DNA of 64,000 nucleotides from Chelonoidis abingdonii (lineage: Eukaryota > Chordata > Testudines > Testudinidae): contig NC_133771.1 of assembly GCF_003597395.2 (NCBI RefSeq), positions 51,310,321 through 51,374,320 of the forward strand, read 5' to 3'. The notes below the pieces were generated by a model. That model did no database searches, was not told the origin of the DNA, and was given only the letters and a program-made list of their open reading frames with translations. The position numbers and the translations under genes were made by a program. Below, in pieces: positions 35,808-47,686 of this stretch. Each line of letters begins with the position of its first letter. The first letter of the stretch is position 1.

Positions 35808-36515
35808 CAGGGGTGGGCAAATTTTTGGCCTGAGGGCCACATTGGGGAATAGAAATTGTATGATGGGCATGAATGCTCACAAAACTGGGGGTCGGATGTG
35901 GGAGGGGGTGTGGGCTCTGGCTGGGACTGCAGGCTCTGGGGTGGGGCTGGGGATGAGGATTTTAGGGTGTAGGAGGGTGCTCTGGGCTGGGATTGAGGGG
36001 TTTAGAGAGTGGGAAGGGAATCAGGGCTGGGACAGGAGGTGTAGACCCCAAGCGGCACTTATCTCAAGTGGCTCCCAGAAGCAGTGGCATGTCCCTTCTC
36101 TGGTTCCTACCTGGAGGTGCAGCTGGGCAGCTCTGCATGCTGCCCTGTCAGCAGACACTGCTCCTGCAGCTCCCATTGGAGCACCTGGGAGCCGGAGCAG
36201 GGCCATGCCACAGCTTCCAGGAGCTGCGTGGAATGGCCAGTACCCCAGCTGGAGTGCCAAAACAGCCCCCAAGACAGCATCCCGGATGGAGCGCAAGAGC
36301 AGGGCCAAGCTGCATGGTGCAGTCCCCAACCCAGCACCCCAGCCAGTGAGCCAGAGGGGGGCCATGCCACATGGTGCGGCCCTTGACCCAGCGCCCTGCC
36401 TGAGCGCCAGAGTAGGGCATGCCCCACACCTCGCTCCCCAGTGGGAGCTCGTGGACCAGCTGAAAATGGCTTGCGGGCCGGATGCGGCCCATGGGCAGTA
36501 GTTTGCTTATCCCAG
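35808..36515. mobile_element. GC-rich non-autonomous hAT element with a perfect 8-bp duplication
   Basis: Ends are CAGGGGTGGGCAAATTTTTG and GTAGTTTGCTTATCCCAG, imperfect inverted repeats. The flanks gtctaagg (35800-35807 and 36516-36523) are identical. The internal 600 bp is much more GC-rich than its surroundings and produces long overlapping frames on both strands with no domains, which are compositional artefacts. The right flank is also the left tip of another element, so this hAT landed exactly in the end of the next one. Confidence 0.95.
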
Positions 36516-36519
36516 GTCT

Positions 36520-36753
36520 AAGGGTATGTCTACACTACAGTAAATGACCCGTGGCTGGCCCAGGTCAGCTGACTTGTGCTGCATCACTATAAAATTGCAG
36601 TGTAGATATTCAGGCTGGGGTTGGCATCCAGCCTGAGCCCCATCTACACTACAATTGTATAGCCCAGAGCCCCAGATCCTGAGCAAGTCAGCTGATCTGG
36701 GCTCTGAGACTCAGTGCCATGTTGTTTTTTTATCACAGTGTAGACACACCCTT
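36520..36753. mobile_element. Short TIR element with GTCTACACT ends
   Basis: Left end TAAGGGTATGTCTACACTAC is inversely matched by AGTGTAGACACACCCTT at the right. The neighbouring hAT element is inserted in its left tip. No clear target duplication is seen at the outer boundaries. It is related at the ends to 5800-6098. Confidence 0.7.
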
Positions 36754-37045
36754 CATAACAGAAAGAGTCATAGGGATAAATAATAAGTTTGAAAACTTGA
36801 TTCACCAATACTCTTGAATTACTTTGGGACTGAACAAAAACTGATTAAAGACATCTGATTTTCACTATGATGACGACACAGTAATTTGAAATGTTTCCTT
36901 CATGAAATGATTAGTTTTGTGAATTCTCTAGAATAACATTAAAGAATAAAAACAATATTTTTAGATGGAAACAACTAGAAAAATGCAATGGCCACACATG
37001 AAGGATTGATTGTCCTTTACTCCTTAATTCCGTCATAAGCCACCT
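36754..37045. other. Unrecognised AT-rich sequence
   Basis: Nothing is recognised apart from the left target site of the following LTR (cacct, 37041-37045). Confidence 0.4.
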
Positions 37046-37729
37046 TGTCATAAACAGACAGTAAAGGGTTAAAAGTTCACCTAGCCTAGCTGACACCTGA
37101 CCAGAAGAACCAATGGATGGACAAGATGTTTCAAGAGGAAGGAGAGAAGTTTTTCCTTTGTTCTGTTCATTAAGTTGTGTGCCGGAGTGAAAAGATCAAG
37201 GAATCACGCAGGGTAGTGAGTATTAGAGAAGGAATAAATTAGCTTATGTTTATTTCCTTTTGTGACTTTGTCTTTTTGCATTAGAGGGATAATCAAATTG
37301 GGTTTTCTTTTATGTAACTAAGGTTTTGCCCAGGGGAACATCCTCTGTGTTTTGAATCTGTTGTCTGTGAGAGTAGCTTGTATGCTAATCTCTCAGAGGT
37401 ATTTCTTTTACACCTTTTCCTTAATTAAAAGTCTTATTTTTAAGAACCTGATTGATTTTTTCCTTGTTCTAAGATCCAAGGGGTTTGGATTGGTGTTCAC
37501 CAGGAAATTGGTGGAAAAGTCTCTCAAGGTTATCCAGGGAAGGGTTACAGTACTTGGGAGGGAGAGATTTTGGGGGGAAGACAGAATTTCCGAAATAACT
37601 CATAAACAGCTGTTTTAAACGATTTAGGTGGTGGCAGCAACCTGATCTAAGCTGGTGATCTAAGCTGGTTTTTATGCAGGTCCCCACATCTGTACCCTAA
37701 AGTTCAGAGTGGGGATGAAACCTATGACA
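37046..37729 (+). mobile_element. Solo LTR of the TGTCATAAAC family, short subfamily
   Basis: Starts TGTCATAAACAGACAGTAAA and ends AAACCTATGACA. Flanks cacct (37041-37045) and caccc (37730-37734) are a 5-bp duplication with one change. An ATTAAA signal lies near 37424. The segment 'aagatccaaggggtttgga' to 'caccaggaaattggtgg' occurs once, whereas it is duplicated in the 31240 and 58931 copies. It is the shortest complete member here (684 bp). Confidence 0.9.
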
Positions 37730-38639
37730 CACCCCAACTCTCTCATGCCTTGCCACTTTTGAGAGCAGCAGCCTCCCTTTCATTCAAGCTCAGAAGTTGA
37801 GAGTTATTTTTGATTCCTTCCTCTCCCTCACTTCTCATGTCTAGGCTGTGTCCACATTTTGCCATTTGTTTCTCCATAACATTTTTAAGATCTGACCATT
37901 CACTAATTTCATTCCCATTATTGAAAGTAACTCTATAGATATGGCATTGTGGAGATACATTTACTTTCTCTCAGGTTATTTAAAAAATTGTCTCAGGTTA
38001 CGAGAAAACATTTTCTTCACTTCCATCTCTAGAAACTCAGCCTGGACTCAAAGAGTCTAACATTCCAATCCCCTCTCAATCTTCCCACCCCACTTTTCTC
38101 AGCTATATCACCAGCAATGAGAGTTGTGTAGAGTAAACTACACCGTTATTGACATCCGTGTCGTCTCATTGCCCTCAAACATCCTGCACAAATGCTCCCC
38201 GAGTGCCCATCACTTACAATTCTGTTGATGATACACAAGTAGTAGTAGTACCCACCTCACTATTTCCTCTCACTCTGCAAGGGTAACAGGAGTAAAAAGA
38301 AATAGAAACATATTTTTGTCACTACAGTAAGCAGAATGCACATTGGGCTAAATTAAAAGGTCTAAGGCCAAGGGTCCCTATATAATGAATGGGGACAGAG
38401 AGAAATGTCAATAGAAATGAGTGTGTCCTAAGCCTCATCCCTCTCACAGAGTTCAGCACCTAAGTCCATGCTGCACGGAGACACCTCTCTGTGCTAGCAA
38501 TGCATTGCTGGGGACCCCTCTGCTAGAATCATGCATTTTAGACACCTAAACTGTTTCTTGTAATAATTAATTAGGCTCCTGGTCCCGGCTAACTCCATGC
38601 AAACAGCTGGAGGTGGAGGGCTTAGCCTTGTGCTTAGAT
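37730..38639. other. Unrecognised sequence
   Basis: Pyrimidine-rich at the start (37735-37860), with no open frame or repeat ends I can support. Confidence 0.4.
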
Positions 38640-38930
38640 CAGTTATCCAAGATATAGGAAATCCCACTTCAATTCCCCCCTCTACCTGATAGGATTTGAA
38701 TAGGGGTTGCCCAGCTTTCAGGTGAGTGCACTGGACTATAGGATATTCTTATGAGGGTTACCCTGTCTCACATGATGAAAAATTATATATTAATTGGGCC
38801 AGAGATATACTGAGATTCACTCTATGATCCAGTGGTTAAGGTACTCATTTGAGCCCTGCCAGCAAGATGGGAGAAGGTGTTATAATCTTCTCCGATTGTG
38901 AGGATTGTGCAGTCTTAGACAGGAGATATG
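38640..38930. repeat. Fold-back repeat with tRNA-like phrases
   Basis: The phrases 'caggtgagtgcactggacta' (38719) and 'gatccagtggttaaggtact' (38826) are partly inverted partners, both resembling an A-box region of tRNA-derived repeats. It is too degenerate to classify as a SINE or a TIR element. Confidence 0.4.
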
Positions 38931-39363
38931 GATCTGGACAGCTAGAGTAAGGCAGCAATGCACTTACCTAGCTGCAGAAGCATAAGCACTGAAGAAACCA
39001 TTATTATGGAAATGTAGGCAGAGTGAATTTAGGCAGCTACAGAGTTAGGGGGCAACCACACAAGGGTTTTGTGGAGCCCAGGGTCACTGGTACTAAATGC
39101 TGGGACACAGGTACTAAAAGCTTGGGTTCACATACCTTAATACCTTTGTGGGTGTGGGAGTAAGTGAATTTAAAGAATATAAGTAACTCAAGCTTTCTTT
39201 TGATCCTTTATCATGTAAATTAAACCATCTGAGACCTTTACAGCCAAATTCTGCTCTTAGTTACGTGGGTAAGAATTCAGAGTAATTTCAAAAATTAATA
39301 ACAAATATTATTTGAAACAAGTAGTTCCACAAGCACGGTATCTTGTTTTTTGTTCCTCTTATA
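38931..39363. other. Unrecognised sequence
   Basis: No supported feature. The last 8 bases (ctcttata) are the left target site of the next element. Confidence 0.4.
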
Positions 39364-40247
39364 CAGGGGCAGGTAAACTTTTTGGCCTGAAGGCCACATC
39401 GGGTTTCTGAAATTGTATGGAGGGCCAGTTAGGGGAGGCTGTGCCTCCCCAAACAGCCAGGCATGGCCCGGTCCCCACCTCCTATCTGATCCCCTCACAT
39501 CTCACCCCCTGACAGCCCCCGTGGGACTCCTGTCCCATTCACCCCCCACTGTTCCCTGTCCCCTGATGGCCCCCACAGGACCTCTGCCCCATCCGCCCCT
39601 CATTGTCTCCTGACCACCCCCAGACCTCACCACCTGACTGCCCCCCACTGTCCCATCCAACCCCTCCTCTCATTCCTGACTGCCCCCTCCAGGACCCTTG
39701 CCCCATCCAACCACCCCTTCTCCCTGATCACCCCCAGAACCCCTGCCCCTGACTGCCCCCCTTCGCCTCTCCAACTCCCCCCCCTTCCTGACTGCCCCCC
39801 AGGACCTCTATCCCCCTGTTCCCTGCCCACTGACCACTCTGAACTCTATCCACACCCCTTCCTCTGACCACCACGCCGAACTCCCCTGCCCTCTGTCCAA
39901 CCCCTACCCCCCGCCCGCTTCCTGCCCCCTTATCATGCTGCCTGGAACACTGGTGGCTGGCAGCACAGCTCAGAGGACCAGGAGAGGCAGCCGTGCCGAC
40001 TGGCGGGAGCCAGCCATGCCACCGCACAGCACAGACTACCAGGTCAGGCCACGGCTCTGCAGCTGCACTGCCCGGCAAGACCTCAGAGCCCTGCCCTGCC
40101 ACCCAGAGCATTGCACCAGCGGCACAGTGAGCTGAGGTTGCGGGGGAGGGGGAAGAACAGGGAAGGGGCTGGGGACTAGCCTCTTGGGTCAGGAGCTTAT
40201 GGGCCAGGCAGGAGGGTCATGCGGGCCACGTAGTTTGCCCACCTCTG
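39364..40247. mobile_element. GC-rich non-autonomous hAT element
   Basis: Ends CAGGGGCAGGTAAACTTTTT and GTAGTTTGCCCACCTCTG are inverted repeats, of the same end type as 35808-36515. Flanks ctcttata (39356-39363) and cttttata (40248-40255) agree at 7 of 8 bases. The interior has C-rich, loosely repeated units such as 'ctgactgccccc' between 39480 and 39920, which generate spurious glycine- and proline-rich frames. Confidence 0.92.
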
Positions 40248-43200
40248 CTTTTATATATGTTGAGTAATACTCAGTGTCTTCATCTCCTATTCAATTATGG
40301 GGAAAAAGGGCACTCCATATACCATATGAGATGTTCAGCATCTGGCCAGATCAGGGCCTTCAGTATTATCTGCCGTGTTCATACACAAATAATTCCAAAA
40401 ACTCAATCTATACTAGACACCTATGAACAAAAAATGCAATGGAAGTTCAAAAACAGAGCCCTGAGTTTTGATTGGAAACAAAGCATTCTTAGGATAAAAA
40501 CTCTCTGACCAGAGTTAAGATGGAAGATGACACTGAAATGCTGAACAAGTACATTATAAGTGGGAGTACTTGTATTCACAAGGAGAAATAGTTTTACCTC
40601 CCTGTGCTAGCACAAGAGTAGTGTGATTTCACTACTCCAATCTAATGATGAGCAGAAGTAAATCTCTAGAGCAGTGGTACACCAGCTTATAGTGGAGACC
40701 TATATGTATATTCGTTCATAGGCCTATGTTATCTTGGAGTTGAGCACCTTACATTAGAAATATTTGTTTTTATTACAGAGGTCAGCCACTTAATTAAAAT
40801 GTATTGAGGGTAAAAAGACTGTCCCATTTAGCTAAACACCCTGATTCAATTCCTTCTACTGTTGGGTTACAGGAATCCATTTAAAACAGTGAAAATCATT
40901 TAAAACACAGAAAATTATTTAATACAAACAAAAAAACTAAATTTCATATATATATGAACTAAGGAGAAAGATCACAAGAATGCTTTCTCATCAGTTTTAC
41001 TATTGCACATTTGCACATAAACTGGCCACACAAAACTGGAACACACCATACTCAGCCATAAAAACATTTTTTGATTTTTTTTCACCCCACCAGAATTCAA
41101 CAATTAAATAGGGAGTTGAATTGTTGATTTTAAATGTAAGAAAGAACTATTGCCTTATGTAGAATTTTCAAGCTAAGGAAAATATCATTATATTTTATGC
41201 AGGTCCATTAACACTCAGAACTTCACCTGTAACTTTTGCACCAGCCTACTTCCCCACTTTCACACCTCATCATTTTAAGTAACCTGACCATTTCTGCTAA
41301 ATAATGGGACTGAAAATAAATCTCCCTTGTTTCCAGCATCCCAGCTGAAGCTGCAGTATGATATATAAGGTTGCCCAGATTTGAGAAATGCCCTTTTTGA
41401 AAACAAACATCCCAATTAACCATGCCCTGATGAAATGGCTTATACTGTAATAGCTTATATGTCATGAAATATTTAATATACAAGAAAATGTATAACCCAC
41501 AATGAAAATGTTGAAACAAATTGATCAGACTGCATAAATTTTATTTCTTAAACTAACTGCCTTTCATCTGTCTACACATCTGTCTCTGCATATCTTAGCA
41601 GCGGGTCAGAAGCAACATCTGTCAATCTGTTTCTAAGAATGTTCAGAGCAGAAAGGGAACTTGGGCAAACCTATATTGATTCTAGCACACTGAACAATTT
41701 CTCAGATGTGTAGATTAGCAAGGAAATAGCCTCTTGGGCTTAGAGAATGCCAAGGACTCATTCTTAAAGAAGAAGAAGAAAATTTCCAGGATAGTTCTGT
41801 GTTGCAAGTCAATCAGTTCTAGTTCTGCTTATGCTCCAGTCAACACAAGAACCTTAATCTGATGCTAGACTAAGAAAAAAGTCCTTGTTATTTTAGGAAT
41901 ATTTCTTTCAACTAGTTATATGCTTTTTGCCTAAAATACCCTAGTAAAATTTAATAAATAAACTGACATTTTAGAAATGCAAATAAAAATTACATTACTT
42001 TTCTCAAGTCTTTTGGTGTGGCCTGGATGTACTCATATCACCAACAACAGTTGGCAGAATGTGCAGATTCATCTTTTAATTTCTATAGGATTAAAAAAAT
42101 GGAAGTCCAAACTGTTGTTTTGCTGGGAAATAGACAGCAATCTCAGTCTTGGAGAAGTTGGATTTTCATTCACCCCTGTGAGAGTTAGTCCCTACAGACA
42201 GCCCATCTGGATGACTGAGGCCAATACTAATGTCCATTCTAGTTTCAGTCACTTTGAAGGAGGCTTCTGATAGGAGTAAAGCTTTGTTAATGCAGCACCA
42301 CAAGTGGAAAGTGAGAATAGGGCTGTAAGTGGAAAATAGCTAATTAAAAGAACAATGCATTATGAAAAGAAAGGATGTGTACTTTGCAAGACGAATGCAA
42401 TCTTCTGTGTATTTTTATTTTCTTCTGTCTTGTCACAGTCCTCCAATAGTTTAAATGTTCCTTCTTCTTTGGCAGTGAAGGCTGTTTTTCGTTTGTTCAT
42501 TTTTTTTTTAACATTAGCATAGAAAGGAAAGTGAAGCACCTTTACAGCTAGCAAGTTATCTACAGGTGATGTGAATTTGGGCTATTACACACACACACAC
42601 GACAAACTTAGAACGGACCAGGTTTATGAGGAATTTAATTAAGTTGTTTGTTAAGATGTACATTACTTTGCACCAGCGTGCATTGAATTTCACCTGCCAC
42701 TGTATTGTCCAGTCCGTTTTCTTAGGGTTATACTGAGCCTTTACACATAGATAAGCTATGCTGGGAGGAGGTCTGTGAAGGAATGAAACTCAGAGTGTCA
42801 CAGTTCCTCCTAGTCATTATAGGTGAAAGCCCAAATACAGACAGGAAAATCTGATAGTCTATCATCTGTCTTATTTAACATTATTTTATGGATTCTGACA
42901 AATAATCCTAATATATTGAAGAAAAATTGTAGGCGAAGCTGAGGAGAAAAATTTCTACAGGACACAACTTGGTCTGGCATACACTGCAAAGAAGAAATTA
43001 ATATTAGATGAGCCATCTGTAGCAGTTCAAAAAATTGGGAGACATAAAGATCAGGCTTTTCTAAGAGAGACTCTGCAAGATAGCTGCCAAGTGGAGAACA
43101 AAACAGAAAGGACTCATCACACTTTGCACTGATGATGGATGACAGGGAAGGTTCTAAAAACAATGTGATGTACCTACAGGCCATATTTTGAAAACCACTG

Positions 43201-44557
43201 CTGTAAATATTACACAGGTGTTCCAAGAGGTATAATTCATTAGAATCAAGCCCGGTCAGAGAAACTTTAGGTATATATCACCAGTTCAAATTTTAAATGG
43301 GTCCCAATTCAAAACACATTTTAAAACAAACAATAAAAAGAATTGTCCATAGTGTGGATTCATTTTAATGTTTGAAAAAAATATTACATTTTCTTTGAGA
43401 TCATGTGTCTAGCTGCTAGTGCAATAGAAAGATAATCTGTGATCCAAGGTATAAAGCACTGTTTCATAGAAAGGGTCCTTTGAAGGCAGTGTAGCAGTGG
43501 GTGCTGGAAAGCTTCGATCACTGGTATTTGGAGCACCATTTTCTAGTATAAGTAAAATATATAAACAACTGAACAGAAAGATATCAGACTTATTCTTTTT
43601 GTATCGTGTTCTCTATCTTTTTCCTTAGAAAATGATGTGGCTAATGTGAGCACTATAATGACTGAGCACTCAATTGCTACATGCCTCAAAAGACATGATA
43701 TGCACACTACAAACCAGCACCCTTATTTCAGCCATCACACAATAGCACACAAAGAAAAGAGGATCAGGTTGATTGCTTCGATATGAATATAATGTCCAGT
43801 GTGTCCATTATGTCCAGTCTAAAAATGCCTCAGTCATTTATTCATTTAATTGAATCTTTTGGCATAATACAAAACAGGCTGTATGTGCAATGTGTGCAGG
43901 TTATCTGCCAAGTAACAGAAATTGCACAGATATTCCTTTATGATGCATACTGTATTTTGGGTATTGTCTTCCATGAGTCCTTTGTCTCTTGAACTGCATA
44001 GAAAGTATTTAATAAAGGCAATTTCTAAGCATCTGAAAAGAAATGCTGCAGCACAGACTATTGCTTTTATTAATAGATCAATAGTCTGAGGAGGCTGCAA
44101 TGATGAGTTGCTAAAAATGCTTAAATGACACGCTCAAACATCAGCAATGCAGAATGGGTTAAACAAATGACATTGTAACAGAGGAGGAAGCATTCACTGA
44201 GAGAAGTATATAGTGATATGACAAAAGTTCTTATATCAAATACATGCCATGGGGACTTCTATTATAACACCCATTGTGTAAGTCCTAAATTAGAGAGTAA
44301 TATAAAATGGTTTACTGCTGGCTGAGCATTAGATATATTCTAAAACTACCTTGTTCATGGAAAAATGAATTTAATCTTTATAAATGGTGCTTGATGGACA
44401 GCACTTGAAACTGAAGTTTTTTGTCCACTGAACAACTACTGTACAAACATCAGCAATGCAAATTTTCCCATGCTGTCCCTACCAATGTATCAATTCAACC
44501 TGGACTTAATAGGCTCATTCCTATGATAAAATATTAGTCATTGTCCATACTTATTTA
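40248..44557. other. Long AT-rich stretch, no gene recognised
   Basis: Contains a short CA repeat at 42585-42601. The longest frame is a 138-codon reverse-strand one at 42810-43226. It has no recognised domain, no supporting codon pattern and no splice context, so I do not call it a gene. No repeat ends were found. Confidence 0.45.
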
Positions 44558-44690
44558 GGGCCAGATTCTACCAAACTGATTAAGGATGAGAAGTATGGTA
44601 CCTTAATCCGCCAGTGTGAAATTAATGGGGCTACTCAAAGAGCAATGGATTACTTGATTTGAATAAAGATGGAAGAAATCTGGCTCTTAT
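44558..44690. repeat. Ancient micro-repeat (GGGCCAGATTCT type)
   Basis: Starts 'agggccagattctaccaaac' and contains 'ggtaccttaatccgccagtg' and 'aaattaatggggctact', in reverse orientation relative to 24822-24906. Confidence 0.4.
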
Positions 44691-46189
44691 TTCTTGATTT
44701 CTCTTCAGAGAAAGATTCCAACAGTAGCAATGATATTTGGACTATGCATATGTATCCACTAAGATTTGTTACTACTCTTATCAATTACAAGAAAACTAAA
44801 TATTTCTTTTGAGTTAATTCTTAATTTTGCTTAGTATAATAAAACAGATTGATGTGACAAAAGTTCCCTTTTGTTACGTGATATGTATGGGTCTTTCAGT
44901 TACCTGTGATCTTACACACTCATTTGGAATCCTCCTTTGTTTGCCACCTAAGTTTGTTTTTTGTGGATCTGACAAGTGGAGTTTAGCCAGGAATAAGGGT
45001 GTATGAGTGTACTATGTAAGATCTGGGTGTGGCATCATATGCTTATCAGAGGCAGCAGTTGACCTATCAATAGTGAATAGATGGGCAATTTAGGGATATG
45101 TCGGGAAGGGCCTAAAAAGTGAAGACAAGCCTCTTAGGTTTGATCCAATAGAGAAAAGCAGACAGTGGAGGGATCCAAAGAGAGGGGTAGCATTGTCAAA
45201 GTGATGGGCTAGTAAAATGATCTTTGCAGCAGCATTCTGAGTGGATATGAGTAGGGCAAGATTGTATTTGTCAAGGAGAAGAGAAAAGGATGTTGCTGTA
45301 ATCAAGACTTGAGATTATGAGAATTTGAATAGGAGTTTTAGCTGTCTGAGTGGAAAAGATCTATCTTAGAGCTCTCCCTTGTGTACCTCTACTAGAGGAG
45401 GGGGAATTCGGGCCATTGTTCACTCCTGATTCACTAGGGATCAAGGAAGTGACCTTATACATGCATCTAGGGCTGGTACAAAATCCATTAAAATTAATGG
45501 GAGGTTCTCCATTGAATTCAATGCACACTAGATCAGGCCCGGTACCATTACCAACTGACAGACATTAACCTTGCACTGCAATACTCATTACCAGTGAATG
45601 TCACACATTCCATTCAGAATTATCCTGCAAACCATTCTTCTCCCATCTTTGAACTGATGTCTGAAATATGGATGGCTACAAAACACACCTTCTGACAGTA
45701 ATATTTTAAATAACCAAGTTGAATCAGGTAATGCAGTTATTCAGTTTTGTTTATGTTTCACACATATTTTATTTCAAATTTTGTTTCCTTTCTTTTAGCA
45801 GATTTGTATATCCTCTGTACCTTAACATAATGCAATATGAACTCACACAAGAAAATGGCAACAGAGAAAAACACGCTATCACGTGTGGGTGAACACTTTT
45901 CCCAAAGTGATCATTCTATATCTGACTTATCAGACCTTGTCCTCAAGGGAAACCTGCACAACACTTTCAAAAGATGAGCCTGAGAGCTTAAATTCATAAT
46001 TCTGCTAGACACTAAAAATCACAGCCCCAACAGAGGCACTGGATTTATAGTTTATTACAACAAACTGTAACTCACTAACCCCGCCCTTTGTCCTATGAAG
46101 GTGGAGGTGTTAATGAGCTACTCTACCTTGAATAGTCCCTTAGAATATGTGCTATGTACTTACCCTAAACAATCCGTTCCATCTTTCAT
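44691..46189. repeat. Mixed unrecognised sequence with possible old repeats
   Basis: 45100-45345 includes 'aaaatgatctttgcagcagc' and 'gatgttgctgtaatcaagac', a phrase type I associate with an old dispersed vertebrate repeat, but I cannot name the family. 45480-45545 carries 'tccattgaattcaatgcac' and 'gatcaggccc', a micro-repeat of the 9886 type. Confidence 0.3.
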
Positions 46190-46209
46190 TTAGTTGCAAT
46201 GCTGGAAGT

Positions 46210-46315
46210 ACCTTTTCCAGATCTGAAGAAGAGATCTGTGTGGCTCGAAAGCTTGTCTCTCTCACCAACGGAAGTTGGTAAATAAAAGATATTACCTCAC
46301 CCACCTTGTTTCTTT
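46210..46315 (+). mobile_element. Fragment of a second Penelope-like repeat family
   Basis: The segment reads CTGAAGAAGAG, then CTCGAAAGCTTGTCTC, then a short hairpin ACCAAC-GGAA-GTTGGT (46263-46278) and an AATAAA at 46281. Its layout parallels the family at 34777: a CTGAxGA box, a small stem, GAAA, then a fixed tail. I therefore group the two, without coding evidence. Confidence 0.45.
46223..46250 (+). ncRNA. Degenerate hammerhead-like core
   Basis: CTGAAGA (46223-46229) and GAAA (46247-46250) bracket a possible stem formed by GAGA and GCTC that is imperfect in this copy. The central U of CUGAUGA is changed to A, so this copy is unlikely to cleave. Confidence 0.3.
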
Positions 46316-46434
46316 AATATGGTTATGACAGACAAGGGGAGGAAGTAAGATTTTTAAAAAACACCCGATTTCTTCAATATGACAAAATACTGGGCTAAAG
46401 GTAACTCTGAACCATGATTAACAATGATGTAGAG

Positions 46435-46513
46435 GTTTCAGAGTAGCAGCCGTGTTAGTCTGTATCCGCAAAAAGAACAGGAGTACTTGTGGCACCTTAA
46501 AGACTAACAAATT
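46435..46513 (+). mobile_element. Short copy of the Penelope-like repeat end
   Basis: Begins TTTCAGAGTAGCAGCCGTGT and runs through 'aggagtacttgtggcacc', matching the first 75 or so bases of the copy at 34777. It stops before the hammerhead-like core. Confidence 0.6.
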
Positions 46514-47686
46514 CCTCAACTTTGAAAGCATGATATATTGAAAACTATGTTGTATATAATGGATGTGTATAATAAGACAATGTGCATGCAGGGAACAAGT
46601 AGAGAAAGAGGCAGACCAAAACCCAATATGTCTTCAGCATACACTACCTGCTGTGAATGTTTTGGGGGATTTTAAACACAAAAAGGTCACCAGGGCTCAG
46701 TGGAATGTCTGACCTTGTGAATAATAGCAAATGTTCTTGAACAGATCATGAATGTTCTGATACGGTTTTTACCATTTCATCAGAGAAGTCCATGCCCTAG
46801 GGTCACTGCCAAATATTTGCATTTTTTTCTCCAAGACTGTTGATGAATATGAATTAGTCCTTTTTCTCACTGAGTACAAATGGCTATGAATTCATATTGA
46901 ACTATAGCAGAAAAATGAATGATAAGTGTTCATATTAAACTTGAATGGAAATTAAAGAATAGAGCAGATTCAAATGGAAAATAAGCTCTTGGGCTAGTAG
47001 CAGCAGAGAAATCTTTGCCTGATAGTAAATTATCTATTTACATTAGCAGTGCTTTATTTGTAAATGTAAATGAGCCACTTGAAGGAAGCATAAGTGTACA
47101 TTTTAATAGTTATTTTAATCATTAGCACTGAGAGATAAATAAGTAAGCTACAAAGACAATAACGTGACCACTATAGCTGTCAGACTTATAAACTCAGCAA
47201 TGAATTATTCTGGCCTAGGTTTGTCATCATCAAGTTTGGCAAAAATCATTGAGAAGTCATAGTAAAGGGAGGAAGAAGGGAAAAACCTCATAACAGATGC
47301 TAGTCTCATCACAAAATTACACTTCTAGAAGGCACTCACATACCACAGTGATGGGAGCCAAATAATAATCTGTATTGAATAAGATGTCAATCATATCACA
47401 ACTAAGTAATGAAAATTCAACAAAAATAATATCGGGGGGGGGTGTTCTTAATAACCTACTTAACTTCTGAATATATTTTAGATTTAACTTAGCTTCACAT
47501 TTTACCCAATGCTTTACCTAGATGTATGTCTACATTTGAGCTAAGGGGGTGTCTTCCAGCTCGAGGAGACATACACACACGAGCTCTAATCAAGGTAGCA
47601 CACTAAAAGCAGAACGTAGCTGCAGCAGTTTGAGTGGCAGTATGGGCTAGCTGCTCCAAAAAAGTGCCTAGGGTCTCTGATGGGCA
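46514..47686. other. Unrecognised AT-rich sequence
   Basis: A G run at about 47434 is the only simple feature. No repeat ends were found. Confidence 0.4.

Noticed and set aside
35842..36501. A 219-codon forward frame and overlapping reverse frames
   Set aside because: They fall inside a GC-rich non-autonomous hAT element, lack recognised domains, and appear on both strands, as expected of GC-rich sequence with few stop codons.
36520..36753. Assignment of the GTCTACACT element to a specific superfamily
   Set aside because: The outer flanks show no matching duplication, so hAT, PIF or others cannot be separated from this copy alone.
42810..43226. 138-codon reverse-strand frame as a possible gene
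   Set aside because: No domain, no convincing start context, no splice signals and composition like the surroundings. It may be chance.
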